64,000 nt of DNA, from positions 48,834 through 112,833 of the forward strand of contig NZ_FOOA01000014.1 in NCBI RefSeq assembly GCF_900113065.1. Direction: 5' to 3'. Position numbers and translations under genes: made by a program. Below, one piece after another: positions 1-7,815 of this stretch. Below the pieces are notes generated by a model that ran no database searches, had not been told where the DNA came from, and saw only the letters and a list, made by a program, of their open reading frames with translations. The DNA is from Aureimonas phyllosphaerae (GTDB taxonomy: Bacteria > Pseudomonadota > Alphaproteobacteria > Rhizobiales > Rhizobiaceae). Each line of letters starts with the position of its first letter. Within the stretch, counting starts at the first letter, position 1.

Positions 1-250
1 TTTCGCCGGAGACGACCACGCCAAGCGACGCACGGAATATCTGCTTGTCCTCATTCAGAAGCAGGCGAACACGGCAGTCATGTCCGGAGCAGGCGAACGT
101 GACGATCCGCCACTGGTAGAGAGGGCCATACTTGTAGGCCTTCGCTTTAGCGCGCTTGGACGGCCACTGCACACGTGGGATCTCGCCACGACGCCACTCG
201 CCAGTCTTGATGCTCTCCTTGGGCGCCGAGATGATTGATCGCAGGTCCAT
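1..250 (-). CDS. Hypothetical protein, 3'-truncated by the window edge
   Basis: An open frame starts with ATG at 250 (M-D-L-R-S-I-I-S) and runs 83 codons without a stop to the window edge, so the C-terminus is not visible. A GAGGG Shine-Dalgarno lies 5 nt before the ATG, which supports a real start. The visible part is basic and has no signal peptide or membrane segment. It contains the stretch YGPLYQWRIVTFACSGHDC, with two Cys and one His. I do not recognise the family. The neighbouring attachment-like segment and the phage-tail-type gene suggest a prophage or genomic-island gene, but that is inference. Confidence 0.45.
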   Translation of the reverse strand, partial: MDLRSIISAPKESIKTGEWRRGEIPRVQWPSKRAKAKAYKYGPLYQWRIVTFACSGHDCRVRLLLNEDKQIFRASLGVVVSGE

Positions 251-447
251 GACGCCCTCTTTGTCGCCGGACGCTAGCATGAGTCGGCTCGCAGAGGAGC
301 GCCGATTTCAATCCGTGGATGTGGTCTCTGCTCAACAGCGGGGACGGGTGAGCCCGCCTCGACAACAACTACGGAGGGCCTTTGGGCTCGCACCGTATTG
401 CGTCATCGCGTCAAGCGTGCGCATATGGTTCGAGTTCACCGCCTGTT

Positions 448-570
448 CCGTGCGACAAACCGTGCGACAATGCGAGGGGCTGCGATGCTCGGCGTGTCAG
501 CGCAATTGCCTGCGGCGTAGGGATTTTAAGGTTCGGAGCGCTCGCCTCCCGAATCCCCCTCCCTCCGCCA
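448..570 (+). other. Attachment-site-like segment: tandem 12-mers plus tRNA-Ser-like 3' end
   Basis: Two adjacent copies of CCGTGCGACAA(A/T) lie at 448-471. At 551-570 the sequence GAATCCCCCTCCCTCCGCCA matches the 3' T-arm, acceptor strand and CCA expected of an alphaproteobacterial tRNA-Ser. No 5' tRNA half precedes it; the T-loop position reads CCCGAAT instead of TTCGAAT. Integrases commonly use the 3' end of tRNA genes and leave such a copy at one junction, with short direct repeats nearby as arm sites. No integrase gene is seen in the window. The rest of 251-611 holds no gene I can support. Confidence 0.35.
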
Positions 571-653
571 GATCTCATCTCCCATTGACCGCCAGATTTA
601 CTGCGTGGCAGTGGCCTACCCCCCATCAGGGGGCCCGGTTCGAATCCGATGCA

Positions 654-1555
654 TTATGGGCTTGTCGGCCACGGCTGAGGTGGCCGGCGAAGTGGGTCGG
701 GGTGGCGCAGTTTGGCATGGCACGGCGCCAGGTGCCGGCGGACGGTAACTAAGGCTCGAGCAAGTCGCCGTTTGTTGTATTGCTGCCGCCAGCTCTCGAT
801 CACGATCCGGGCCTCGGCGAGGCTATAGAAGATCTCGCCGTTCAGGAGTTCGTCCCGAAGCTTGGAGTTGAAGCTCTCGCAATAGCCGTTCTCCCATGGG
901 TTGCCGGGTTCGATGAACGCGGTCCTGGCCCCGACCGCTCCGATCCAATCGCGCACCGCCTTGGCGATGGACTCCGGGCCATTGTCTCAACGAACGTTGC
1001 CGGGCACACCGTGCGGAATGAAGAGGACATCCAGGACGTCGGTGGATTTGAGCGCCCGATCGATCCGGATGGCCAAGCATTCGCGGGAGAACTCGTCGAT
1101 CACATCGGCGCAAACGCGTAGCGTTTGTCGCTGAGCATTCGGAACTTACGGCCGTCATGGGTTCGACCCTCCACGAAGCCATAGGACCGGACATGGTTGG
1201 GATGCTCAAGCCGAAGCCGAACGCAGGACCCATCGTTCAGCCAGAGCCGACCGCGCTTGGGCTGCCTGGCCGGTACCTTCAGACCTTCCTGGCGCCAGAT
1301 GCGCTCGACGCGCTTTACGTTGACCACCCACCCGGCATCTCGCAGCAGGGCCGTGATCCGGCGATACCCGTAGCGCCCATACTGCGTCGCCAGCTCGATG
1401 ATGTCGGCGGTTAGTGCCGCATCGTCGGCTCGCCCCTTGGGCGCCTTGCGCTGCGTCGATCGGTGCTGCCCCAGAACCCGGCATGCCAGCCGCTCCGACA
1501 CACCGGACTTACGCAGGGTGTGGTCGATGTAACGCCGCCGCCGGGCGGGGCTCAC
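654..1555 (-). pseudogene. IS3 orfB transposase (DDE integrase part), frameshifted and with a nonsense codon
   Basis: The N-terminal piece (1555 down to about 1110) begins SPARRRRYIDHTLRKSGVSE and contains the HTH_21-type motif YGRYGYRRITALLRDAGW. It then hits TGA after FRMLSDKRYAFAPM. The catalytic core resumes in another frame (DVIDEFSRECLAIR), so a one-base indel lies near 1112-1118. A second lesion is TGA at 987-989, where the family has Ser before the conserved DNGPE. The last piece, 956-654, is intact (PGNPWENGYCESFNSKLRDE) and holds the final catalytic Glu. Three frames are needed to rebuild the protein. Confidence 0.8.
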
Positions 1556-1559
1556 CAGT

Positions 1560-1845
1560 TTAATAGATAGCGGCCTCTTTCAGGATCAGCTTCTCCAAGG
1601 TCAAGTCTGACATGGCCTTGCGCAGCTGCTCGCTCTCCTTCTCGAGGTCCTTCGGACGCTTCACTTGGTCGGACTTCAGCTCACCGAACTCTTTCCGCCA
1701 GCGAAGTCACGTGAACGGCGTCACGTTGGTCATGCGGATCGCTTCCGCCACGGGGCGACCCTGCGAAAGCAGAACGTCAACCTGCCTCAACTTGGCGACG
1801 ATCTCTTCCGGGCTCGGCTTCTTCTATCCTATCTTGTCATCCTCC
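1560..1845 (-). pseudogene. IS3 orfA (HTH_8-type helper), with two in-frame stops
   Basis: The minus strand encodes KKPSPEEIVAKLRQVDVL, then LRWRKEFGELKSDQVKR, and ends SDLTLEKLILKEAAIY with TAA at 1560. This is the typical IS3 orfA: an N-terminal HTH followed by a leucine-zipper-like segment. Two stops interrupt it: a TAG just after the first seven codons, and a TGA where the family has Tyr-Tyr before RWR. It overlaps the start region of orfB, as usual for programmed -1 frameshifting, but the mutations make it non-functional. Confidence 0.75.
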
Positions 1846-1998
1846 ATCGGCTCGAGAGCCGACTTCAAAGAGGGCCACCTTTCAGGAGGCAGACCAGGAT
1901 CTCCTTCGAGGGTGATGCAACAATGGATGCCGCTTTTACACGGTCAGTAAACAGCCCTACCCTCCGCTATCACCCGGGCGCTACCAGGAGACATGCCG

Positions 1999-2472
1999 AT
2001 GGGCCGGCCTCCGCTGAATGTGGGCGCCGTTGTCGTGCAGCTGCCGAACGATATGTCTGCGCGTGTTGACGCCGTGGTCGGCAAGCACGGTCGGTCGAAG
2101 TTCATCTGCGAGGCGGTCGAGCACGCGTTGAGACTGCCGGAAAGCGCGCTGGAACATAGAGACCAGCGCCCCTATTCGGTTGCGCCCCCCTACCAGATGA
2201 GTTGCGGGCGACGCTTATTAGGCGGGGAATGCCAGCGGGTTGGCGCAATCGCGAAGCCACCACTGCGAGACCGTCAGGATGTCGATGTTGCCCGCGTCAC
2301 GCTCGGCCGCGAGGAAGTCCATGCCAGCACGGAAGTCGGCCGTCTCCTGGTTGATGAGACCGCCGCCCAAGTCATGGCCATACATGAACACCGTGGAGCC
2401 CGTCCGCTTCGCGTGCCCGACGACGGTCTGATAGGTGGACAAGGTAGCCTGCGACAACGTGTAGGACGGTAG
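1999..2472 (+). CDS. Ribbon-helix-helix (CopG/Arc-type) DNA-binding protein; only the first ~55 residues credible
   Basis: An AGGAG site at 1986-1990 is 8 nt from the ATG at 1999, a better start than the ATG at 1993. The first 50 or so residues fit a ribbon-helix-helix protein: MGRPPLNVGAVVVQLPNDM (beta strand and turn), then two helices ending in KFICEAVEHALRLPE. Such proteins act as small repressors or antitoxins. The frame stays open to 2472, but from about 2218 it runs antisense through the next gene and looks non-coding. The native C-terminus was therefore probably lost. No toxin-like partner is seen. Confidence 0.5.
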   Translation: MGRPPLNVGAVVVQLPNDMSARVDAVVGKHGRSKFICEAVEHALRLPESALEHRDQRPYSVAPPYQMSCGRRLLGGECQRVGAIAKPPLRDRQDVDVARVTLGREEVHASTEVGRLLVDETAAQVMAIHEHRGARPLRVPDDGLIGGQGSLRQRVGR

Positions 2473-4116
2473 CACCAAGCCCTGATCGAAGATGCCGTGC
2501 TTCGAGAAGATCGGGTTGCCGATCGTGGTGCGGCCCGTCAGGAAGCCCGCAGCCTTCAGTGCCGCCGGCAGCTTGCCGGTGTGGAACGGATGCGAGGTCT
2601 CGATGAACGTGACGGATCCCGTCTTGGTCGCCGTGGCGCTGGCGGACAGCGTGACCTGCGTCGCATTCTCGATCGACTGGATCGTGGCGTAGTCAGGAAT
2701 ACCAATACCCTGCGAGAAGGCGCGCGCACCGACCATGAGATCAGCCGAAGACGTGACAGTGAGGACAGGGCTACCCGACGTCATACTCGTATCAGTCAGC
2801 GTCGAGACGTTGCCGCGCCAGAGCTTCGCCGCTCCTGCGGGGACCGCCCGGTTTAACTGGAGCTGCGTCGCGCTGATGACGACGGTAATCCACGTACCTG
2901 CGGGTACGTTGTCGCCAAAAATCGGCTGTCCAGATTGAGAGTTGGAGTGCGACCCGACCGTGATGACGTTCGACCCGTCCGTGACAGGATTCGGGAGCGC
3001 AACGCGCGGACCTGCCGAACGATGCAGGCCGTTGGGATAGCAAAAGTGACGAGCATCGGAATTGAGCCCGTTGTCGGCCAGCCACTGCTTCCCTTCCAGA
3101 AGTTCGGTCACAGCCGCAGCAGCGCTCGCCCGGTCGATCATCGCCCCGTCGTCGCAGGTGCCGTCGAGCTGAATATCGTGCCCAAGCGCCTTCATGTCCT
3201 GAAGCTGCGAGAGCGTCAGTCGATTAAGCTGCCCGACCAGAGCCCACGGGATGTAGAGCGTTACCGGAATGCGGCGGTCTGCGAGATACTGACGCTTGGT
3301 CCACGGACCAACTCGCCCATCATCGAACGTGAGGACTACAGTCGGGCGACCGCCGTCCGTCGCGATCAGTGCGTCGACCTTCGGGGCAAAAGGGCTGGTG
3401 AAACCACCAAAAGCTCGCACGCCCATCGGAGCACCGTCCACAAGGTTGACGCCAGCAGTTGCCATGTCAGCTGCGCTCGTGAACCTGACGTGCTTGCCGG
3501 GAATCATATTGCCGAAGAGAGCGCCGTTCAGATCGGGATATTTCCCGATATTCGCGCCGGCGGGATAGTTCACGCCGTTCGCAGCCTGCCCGAGACGCAG
3601 ATCCGCGCCGTTGCTGAGCTCGGGATCGTTACCCTTGTCCACGAGGTAGGCGAAAACTTTGTGCTTGGAGGCGTCGTAGTTCGGGTAGCCCGTCGTCTTC
3701 GTGACTTGGGGAGCCCCTGTGGTGCCTGGTGTGAAGACTGCACGTCCGGCCCCTTGATCCTTTCCAACTGTGTCGATCGTTTGCGAGCCGGAGCCAGCCG
3801 CGACGGCGGACCAGTTCGTGGTGCTGTCGAAGCTCTCGATCAGGATCGATGCGGGGTCTGGCTGGTCGCTCGCATTCACGGTCGGCCTCATTCCCAGAGT
3901 GCGACCGGCACTGGTCGTGAGCGTCGCCGCGAATGTGCCGGCGGCGACCGCGCTGGCACCGACCAGCAGATTGCGTCGCGTAACGTCCAACGCAAGCCTC
4001 CCATCGTTCGGCATCCCGGAGGCGATGGTCTCGCCGCTTCCCAAGCCAATGATGGCAGCTACCAGCGTTCCGGACGTCGCACCAGCGGTGAGGGATGCCG
4101 TCAGCGGGCCGAGCAC
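2218..4116 (-). CDS. Phage-tail-type protein with polysaccharide deacetylase (NodB) domain
   Basis: 632 residues from a GTG start. Residues 1-80 resemble the Ig-like or cadherin-like modules of phage tail proteins (GATSGTLVA, then PNDGRLALDVTRRNLLVGAS). A NodB-type domain starts near residue 258 with TVVLTFDDGR (residues 259-268) and resumes after an inserted beta-rich segment (about residues 370-520, Thr/Ser-rich) with FMYGHDLGGG near the end. The usual zinc motif H-(S/T)-x-x-H is not visible; the matching region reads GHDIQLDGTCDDG, so activity is doubtful. The same frame continues upstream of the GTG to a TGA near 4210 with coding-like sequence (PFVKAAARARRPITLGAGGG), so the true N-terminus is uncertain. 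It may be a prophage remnant used to bind or trim surface polysaccharide. Confidence 0.6.
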   Translation of the reverse strand: MLGPLTASLTAGATSGTLVAAIIGLGSGETIASGMPNDGRLALDVTRRNLLVGASAVAAGTFAATLTTSAGRTLGMRPTVNASDQPDPASILIESFDSTTNWSAVAAGSGSQTIDTVGKDQGAGRAVFTPGTTGAPQVTKTTGYPNYDASKHKVFAYLVDKGNDPELSNGADLRLGQAANGVNYPAGANIGKYPDLNGALFGNMIPGKHVRFTSAADMATAGVNLVDGAPMGVRAFGGFTSPFAPKVDALIATDGGRPTVVLTFDDGRVGPWTKRQYLADRRIPVTLYIPWALVGQLNRLTLSQLQDMKALGHDIQLDGTCDDGAMIDRASAAAAVTELLEGKQWLADNGLNSDARHFCYPNGLHRSAGPRVALPNPVTDGSNVITVGSHSNSQSGQPIFGDNVPAGTWITVVISATQLQLNRAVPAGAAKLWRGNVSTLTDTSMTSGSPVLTVTSSADLMVGARAFSQGIGIPDYATIQSIENATQVTLSASATATKTGSVTFIETSHPFHTGKLPAALKAAGFLTGRTTIGNPIFSKHGIFDQGLVLPSYTLSQATLSTYQTVVGHAKRTGSTVFMYGHDLGGGLINQETADFRAGMDFLAAERDAGNIDILTVSQWWLRDCANPLAFPA

Positions 4117-4424
4117 TCCGCCGCCCGCGCCAAGGGTGATGGGACGGCGCGCTCTAGCAGCGGCCTTGACGAAGGGGCTCTGCCCGACAATCGACTGCGA
4201 TTTGTGGGCTCACAGCGGGCGTGTGACACGGTCTTCGACCTTTGCGGCTGCCAGCTTGCCGGCGCAATTCGGATCGAAGCGTACGGGGCCTATCAGCGGT
4301 TGTAGTTGCATGCACCGAGGTGATCAAATGGGGGCGATGATCCATACCCACCTCAGTACTCGTCCGTCCGCATGATCGTCATCGCCCGTGCCGTCACCGC
4401 CGGATCGGCGGGTCCGGCGAAGCC
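4117..4424. other. Intergenic stretch at the phage/LysR boundary
   Basis: About 300 bp between two truncated genes. Apart from the possible N-terminal extension of the minus-strand tail protein (to about 4207), I see no gene, RNA or clear repeat here. It probably contains the junction where the LysR HTH was lost. Confidence 0.4.
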
Positions 4425-5237
4425 ATGACCCGCCATGCCCGTTCCGTGCGGGCCGAACTCGGGCGAACCGTCGGCGAGATCGCGGCCCTCGCCTCCGGCT
4501 ATGCGGGCACGCTGCGCGTCGGCGCGATCCCGAGCGCCGTACCGATCCTGGTCGCCCGGACGATCGCCGTCCTGAAGCGGCGCCACCCGCGCCTGCGGAT
4601 CTCCGTCGAGGTAGCGACCAGCAACCACCTCACGGCAGCCCTTGCCGAGGGTCGGCTGGACCTTGCCCTCGGCCGGGTGCTCGATGCGGACGCCGGGTCC
4701 TCATTTGCGGTCCACGCGACGGTCGACGAAGGTCTCGTGGTCTGCTGCCGGCGCGATTACCCGCTCCGCCTCACCGGCGAACGCGCAAGTTGGGTGGAGC
4801 TCTCGCGCTGGCCCTGGGTCGTGCTGCCGGAGGGATCGCCCATGCGGCAGATCCTGTCGAGCGCCTTTCGCGGCGGCGGCGCGCACGAGCCCGACGACGT
4901 CACGGAGACGGCCTCGTTCCTGATGGTGATCTCCCTCCTCGCCGAGAGCGAAGCGATCTCGCTTCTGCCCCGCGACATGCTCGCCAGCCCCTTCGGGCGC
5001 CCGACGATCGACGCGCTCCTCGTCGACTTCCGTCCGTCGATGGGACCTTACACCGCGCTGACGCGGAGGGATCGGGACAGTGAGGCTTCGGTCGCCCTTT
5101 TTTATCGAAGCGCTGAACCACGTCCTCCAGGAACGCGCATCACTGGACACTTGAAAGAGCCGCCAGGAGAGACCGTCATGGTCGGCTTTCCCTCTAACCG
5201 CCCGTCGCGCCCCGATCCGAGACCGAAATGCGCCTGA
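4425..5237 (+). pseudogene. LysR-family regulator lacking its N-terminal HTH
   Basis: The frame opens in the linker helix (HARSVRAELGRTVGEIAALA) and continues through a LysR substrate-binding domain: YAGTLRVGAIPSAVP, LDLALGRV, EGLVVCCRRDYPL and EAISLLPRDMLA. A complete LysR has about 60 more residues in front, carrying the winged HTH. Upstream the sequence stops within 18 codons (4371-4424) and has no HTH in any frame. The last 35 residues are also atypical. It cannot bind DNA in the usual way and is most likely a remnant cut at the boundary of the mobile margin. It may once have regulated the sugar cassette downstream. Confidence 0.75.
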
Positions 5238-5593
5238 CGGCCCGACAGAAGGCTGGTCGACCTTTACCAAACAAGGCCCTGCGAAACCGGACAGTCCGGC
5301 AGCACCTCGTCCGGCCTCGGACAGCCGTGCGAGCGAACGTCGGAAAGTGGGCCATTCGCAAACGCCCAAGATCGCCGATCCGGCGGAACGTGACGCCTTG
5401 GATGCTCGCATCGTCCGATCATCACTCGATGCGCCACGGCGGAACGTCGGGGCAGCCTTGGGGTCGGCGTTAGAGCTGTCATGGTCGGAGCGACGCTTCG
5501 TGCGGATCCCTTCTTCGCCTCCTCTCCGGGGCGCCGCCGTCATGCCCTCCGCACCACGCACCGAGTCGCCCACGAAAGGCCGACGAGCCAAAA
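5238..5593. other. Intergenic stretch without a supported gene
   Basis: Several open frames cross this region on both strands, but none has a recognisable protein, a ribosome binding site and a start together. The frame of the following isomerase is open upstream from 5481, yet that part is not isomerase-like. The stretch may be degraded coding sequence from the same rearrangement that truncated the LysR gene. Confidence 0.4.
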
Positions 5594-5628
5594 CTTGACG
5601 AGTTCACGAATATTCGTAAAGTTAAGTC
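5594..5628 (+). promoter_or_regulatory. Promoter with perfect palindromic operator, probably for the RpiR regulator
   Basis: A TTGACG -35 element (5595-5600) is followed after 16 nt by TAAAGT (5617-5622) as a possible -10. The spacer holds the perfect 12-bp palindrome ACGAATATTCGT (5606-5617). Outside it lie near-symmetric arms CTTGAC and GTTAAG. The GAATATTC core resembles operators reported for RpiR-family repressors, and an RpiR gene sits in this operon at 10328. An operator between -35 and -10 predicts repression released by a sugar phosphate. Confidence 0.55.
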
Positions 5629-5645
5629 AACCGAGCGGAGCTTCC

Positions 5646-6632
5646 ATGTCCCTTTCCCGATTCGCCACCCGTCTGAACTCCTTTGGCTCCGCACCGCACC
5701 TCTACTGGCCCGACCTGTCGGGCAAGCCGACCTTCATGCAGATGGCAGAGCGTGCGGCGACTGCAAAGGGTTTGACGGACGTCGATCTGAACTTCCCGGA
5801 CCACGTGAAGGACGATCCGGCAAGCGTCGGCCGGCGCATCAGGGACCTCGGCCTGTCGGTCAACGGCCTTGCGATGCGCTACTACACCAACCCGGCTTTC
5901 AAGCTCGGCGCCTTCACGAATCCCGACAAAGCCGTGAGGCGGGAGGCGATCGACATGACCAAGCGCGGCGTCGATGCCGCGCGCGCCATGAGCGCCGACC
6001 TGATGACGCTCTGGCTCGGCCAGGACGGCTTCGACTACAACTTCCAGCTCGACTATGCGGAAGCCTGGGACCTCGAGATCGCCGGCATCCGCGAGATCGC
6101 CGAGCACGATCCGGCCTGCCAGATCTCGATCGAGTACAAGCCCGACGAGCCGCGCGCCCATGCGCTCCTGCGCGACTGCGCGACGACGCTGCTGGCGATC
6201 GGCGAGATCGGGGCGCCGAACCTCGGCGTGACGCTCGATTTTGCCCATGCGCTCTACGCCGGCGAGCAGCCCGCCTATGCCGCCGCCCTCATCCACCGCC
6301 GCTCGAAGCTCCTCGGCGTCCACCTCAACGACGGCTACGCCAAGCGCGACGACGGGCTGATGGTCGGCGCGGTGCATCTTCGCTCGACGCTGGAGCTCCT
6401 GCGCCAGATCCGCCGCGACGGCTACCGCGGCGCCCTCTACTTCGACACCTTCCCCGACGCATCCGGCCTCGATCCGGTCGCCGAGTGCGAGACCAACATC
6501 GAGACCGTGCAGCGGCTTCTCGGCGTCGCCGACCGTCTCGACGCCGACAACCGCCTCGGCGAGGCCCAGAGCCGCCAGGACGGCGTCGCCAGCCAGAGCA
6601 TCGTCAACGCCGCGATGATCGCAGCGGCCTGA
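5646..6632 (+). CDS. Sugar (phosphate) isomerase/epimerase, xylose-isomerase-like TIM barrel
   Basis: 328 residues from ATG 5646, the first start after the promoter; the frame upstream is not homologous sequence. Barrel motifs carry the metal ligands expected of AP_endonuc_2/xylose-isomerase-like enzymes: ISIEYKPDEPRAHAL (Glu), NLGVTLDFAHALYAGE (Asp, His), LLGVHLNDGYAKRDD (His, Asp) and ALYFDTFPD. It is cytosolic and metal-dependent, and would interconvert an aldose and ketose (or epimerise one) after uptake. It is the first gene of the cassette that continues with a CUT2 importer, an RpiR regulator and a PfkB kinase. The order suggests import, isomerisation, then phosphorylation. The substrate is unknown; a pentose, tetrose or branched sugar is possible. 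Confidence 0.75.
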   Translation: MSLSRFATRLNSFGSAPHLYWPDLSGKPTFMQMAERAATAKGLTDVDLNFPDHVKDDPASVGRRIRDLGLSVNGLAMRYYTNPAFKLGAFTNPDKAVRREAIDMTKRGVDAARAMSADLMTLWLGQDGFDYNFQLDYAEAWDLEIAGIREIAEHDPACQISIEYKPDEPRAHALLRDCATTLLAIGEIGAPNLGVTLDFAHALYAGEQPAYAAALIHRRSKLLGVHLNDGYAKRDDGLMVGAVHLRSTLELLRQIRRDGYRGALYFDTFPDASGLDPVAECETNIETVQRLLGVADRLDADNRLGEAQSRQDGVASQSIVNAAMIAAA

Positions 6633-6646
6633 CCGCCAGACCGCGC

Positions 6647-6670
6647 GCCGGGCCGCGAGGCCAGCCCGGC
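6647..6670 (+). promoter_or_regulatory. Stem-loop between isomerase and SBP genes
   Basis: GCCGGGC (6647-6653) pairs perfectly with GCCCGGC (6664-6670) around a 10-nt loop. There is no U-run, so it is more likely an mRNA processing or stability element than a terminator. It lies just before the GGGAGGA ribosome binding site (6682) of the binding-protein gene. Confidence 0.45.
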
Positions 6671-6697
6671 ATTTGTCCAACGGGAGGAACCAACCCC

Positions 6698-7753
6698 ATG
6701 ACGATCCGACTGAAGGCCCTCGTGGCCGGCTGCGCCCTGTCGCTCCTCGGCGCCAGCGCCTTCGCCCAGACGCTCGCGCCCCTCAACTCCGACACCGAGA
6801 CCGACCGCATCGAGTGGTCGCAGCTCGACGCCAAGTTCGGCGCGGTTCCGGCCGCCCCCGCTGACACCCGCATCGGCGGCGTGTCGAAGACGCTGACGAA
6901 CGAATACTGGCGCTCTCTCGGCGAGGGCTACGAGGCCTATGCCAAGAAGGCCGGCGTCGAGGTCGTCTACCAGGCGGCGCAGTCGGAGGGCGACCAGCTC
7001 GGCCAGCTCTCGATCGCCGAGAACCTCATCAGCCAGGGCTTCGCCGCGCTCCTCCTGTCGCCGCAGACCGACAACAACCTGCAGCCCGCGCTGGAAAGCG
7101 CCGAGGCGCAGGGGATTCCGGTCGTCAACGTCAACGACGCCGTGATCCCGAGCGTGAAGCATTATGTCGGCAACGTGCAGCGCGACAACGGCGTGCGCGT
7201 CGCCAAGTGGTTCCTCCAGAACCGGCCCGAGGGCGGCAAGGTCGCGGTGATCGAGGGCCAGGCGGGCGTCTTCGCCGCCGGCCAGCGCACCAAGGGCTTC
7301 TCCGAGACCGTGGTCGAGGGCGGCAAGTTCCAGGTCGTCGCGAGCGTTCCGGGCAACTGGGACCGCCAGGTCGCCTACGACGCGGCCGCCACGATCCTCC
7401 AGCAGAACCCCGATCTCGTCGGCTTCTACGCCAACAACGACGGCATGGCGCTCGGCGTCGTCGAGGCCGTCAAGGCGGCGGGCCTGCAGGATAAGGTCGT
7501 GGTCTTCGGCACCGACGGCATCTCGGACGCCTATGCGTCGATCCGTGCGGGCGAGCTGACCGGCACGGTCGACTCCTTCCCGGTCCTCACTGGTGAGGTC
7601 GCGATGGAGGCGGCTCTGCGCCTCGTCGGCAAGCAGGCGCTGCCGCGCGTCGTCTCGACGCCCCAGGCGCTGATCACCAAGGACAATGTCGAGGCCTATG
7701 CCGTGAAGGGCGACGCCCTGCGCGCGGTTCTCCTGAAAGAAGCCGCCAAGTGA
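6698..7753 (+). CDS. CUT2 sugar ABC transporter, periplasmic binding protein
   Basis: 351 residues with a cleavable signal peptide (MTIRLKALVAGCALSLLGAS, then AFAQ). A GGGAGGA site precedes ATG 6698. The body is a Peripla_BP_4 (type I) fold: RIGGVSKTLTNEYWRSLGEG, ISQGFAALLLSPQTDNNLQPALE, GIPVVNVNDAV and VGFYANNDGMALGVVEAVK. It captures a monosaccharide in the periplasm for the ATPase and permease encoded next. Its regulator, isomerase and kinase are in the same operon, so the ligand is probably the pathway's free sugar. Confidence 0.88.
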   Translation: MTIRLKALVAGCALSLLGASAFAQTLAPLNSDTETDRIEWSQLDAKFGAVPAAPADTRIGGVSKTLTNEYWRSLGEGYEAYAKKAGVEVVYQAAQSEGDQLGQLSIAENLISQGFAALLLSPQTDNNLQPALESAEAQGIPVVNVNDAVIPSVKHYVGNVQRDNGVRVAKWFLQNRPEGGKVAVIEGQAGVFAAGQRTKGFSETVVEGGKFQVVASVPGNWDRQVAYDAAATILQQNPDLVGFYANNDGMALGVVEAVKAAGLQDKVVVFGTDGISDAYASIRAGELTGTVDSFPVLTGEVAMEAALRLVGKQALPRVVSTPQALITKDNVEAYAVKGDALRAVLLKEAAK

Positions 7754-7760
7754 TCGTCCG

Positions 7761-7786
7761 GCCGGGGCCGCACCTGCGGTCCCGGC
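7761..7786 (+). promoter_or_regulatory. Strong stem-loop directly after the SBP gene
   Basis: GCCGGGGCCGC (7761-7771) pairs with GCGGTCCCGGC (7776-7786): 11 bp including one G-U pair, loop ACCT. It starts 7 nt after the SBP stop and has no U-tract. Hairpins of this kind after binding-protein genes usually protect the upstream mRNA and give more SBP than membrane components. Confidence 0.6.
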
Positions 7787-7815
7787 TGACCGCGACGTCT
7801 CCGGGAGGGAGCGCC

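Larger units (their letters stand above)
612..1896 (-). mobile_element. IS3-family insertion sequence, decayed
   Basis: The element carries the two-frame orfA/orfB layout of the IS3 family on the minus strand. Imperfect terminal repeats are visible: TGGCCTACCCCCCATCAGGG starting at 612, and on the opposite strand TGGTCTGCCTCCTGAAAGG ending at 1896. Total length is about 1285 bp, normal for the family. Both reading frames carry disabling mutations, so the copy cannot make its own transposase. I did not find a convincing target duplication. Confidence 0.65.

Noticed and set aside
631..650. GGTTCGAATCC resembling a tRNA T-arm near the IS3 end
   Set aside because: The flanks do not pair into a T-stem of five pairs plus acceptor, and no anticodon or D arm precedes it. 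Probably coincidental.
2935..4305. 456-codon plus-strand frame opposite the tail-type protein
   Set aside because: No recognisable protein, while the minus strand shows Ig-like and NodB motifs.
5481..5645. Upstream extension of the sugar isomerase
   Set aside because: The extension runs through the promoter and palindrome and is not homologous to the family; ATG 5646 fits the start of the barrel.
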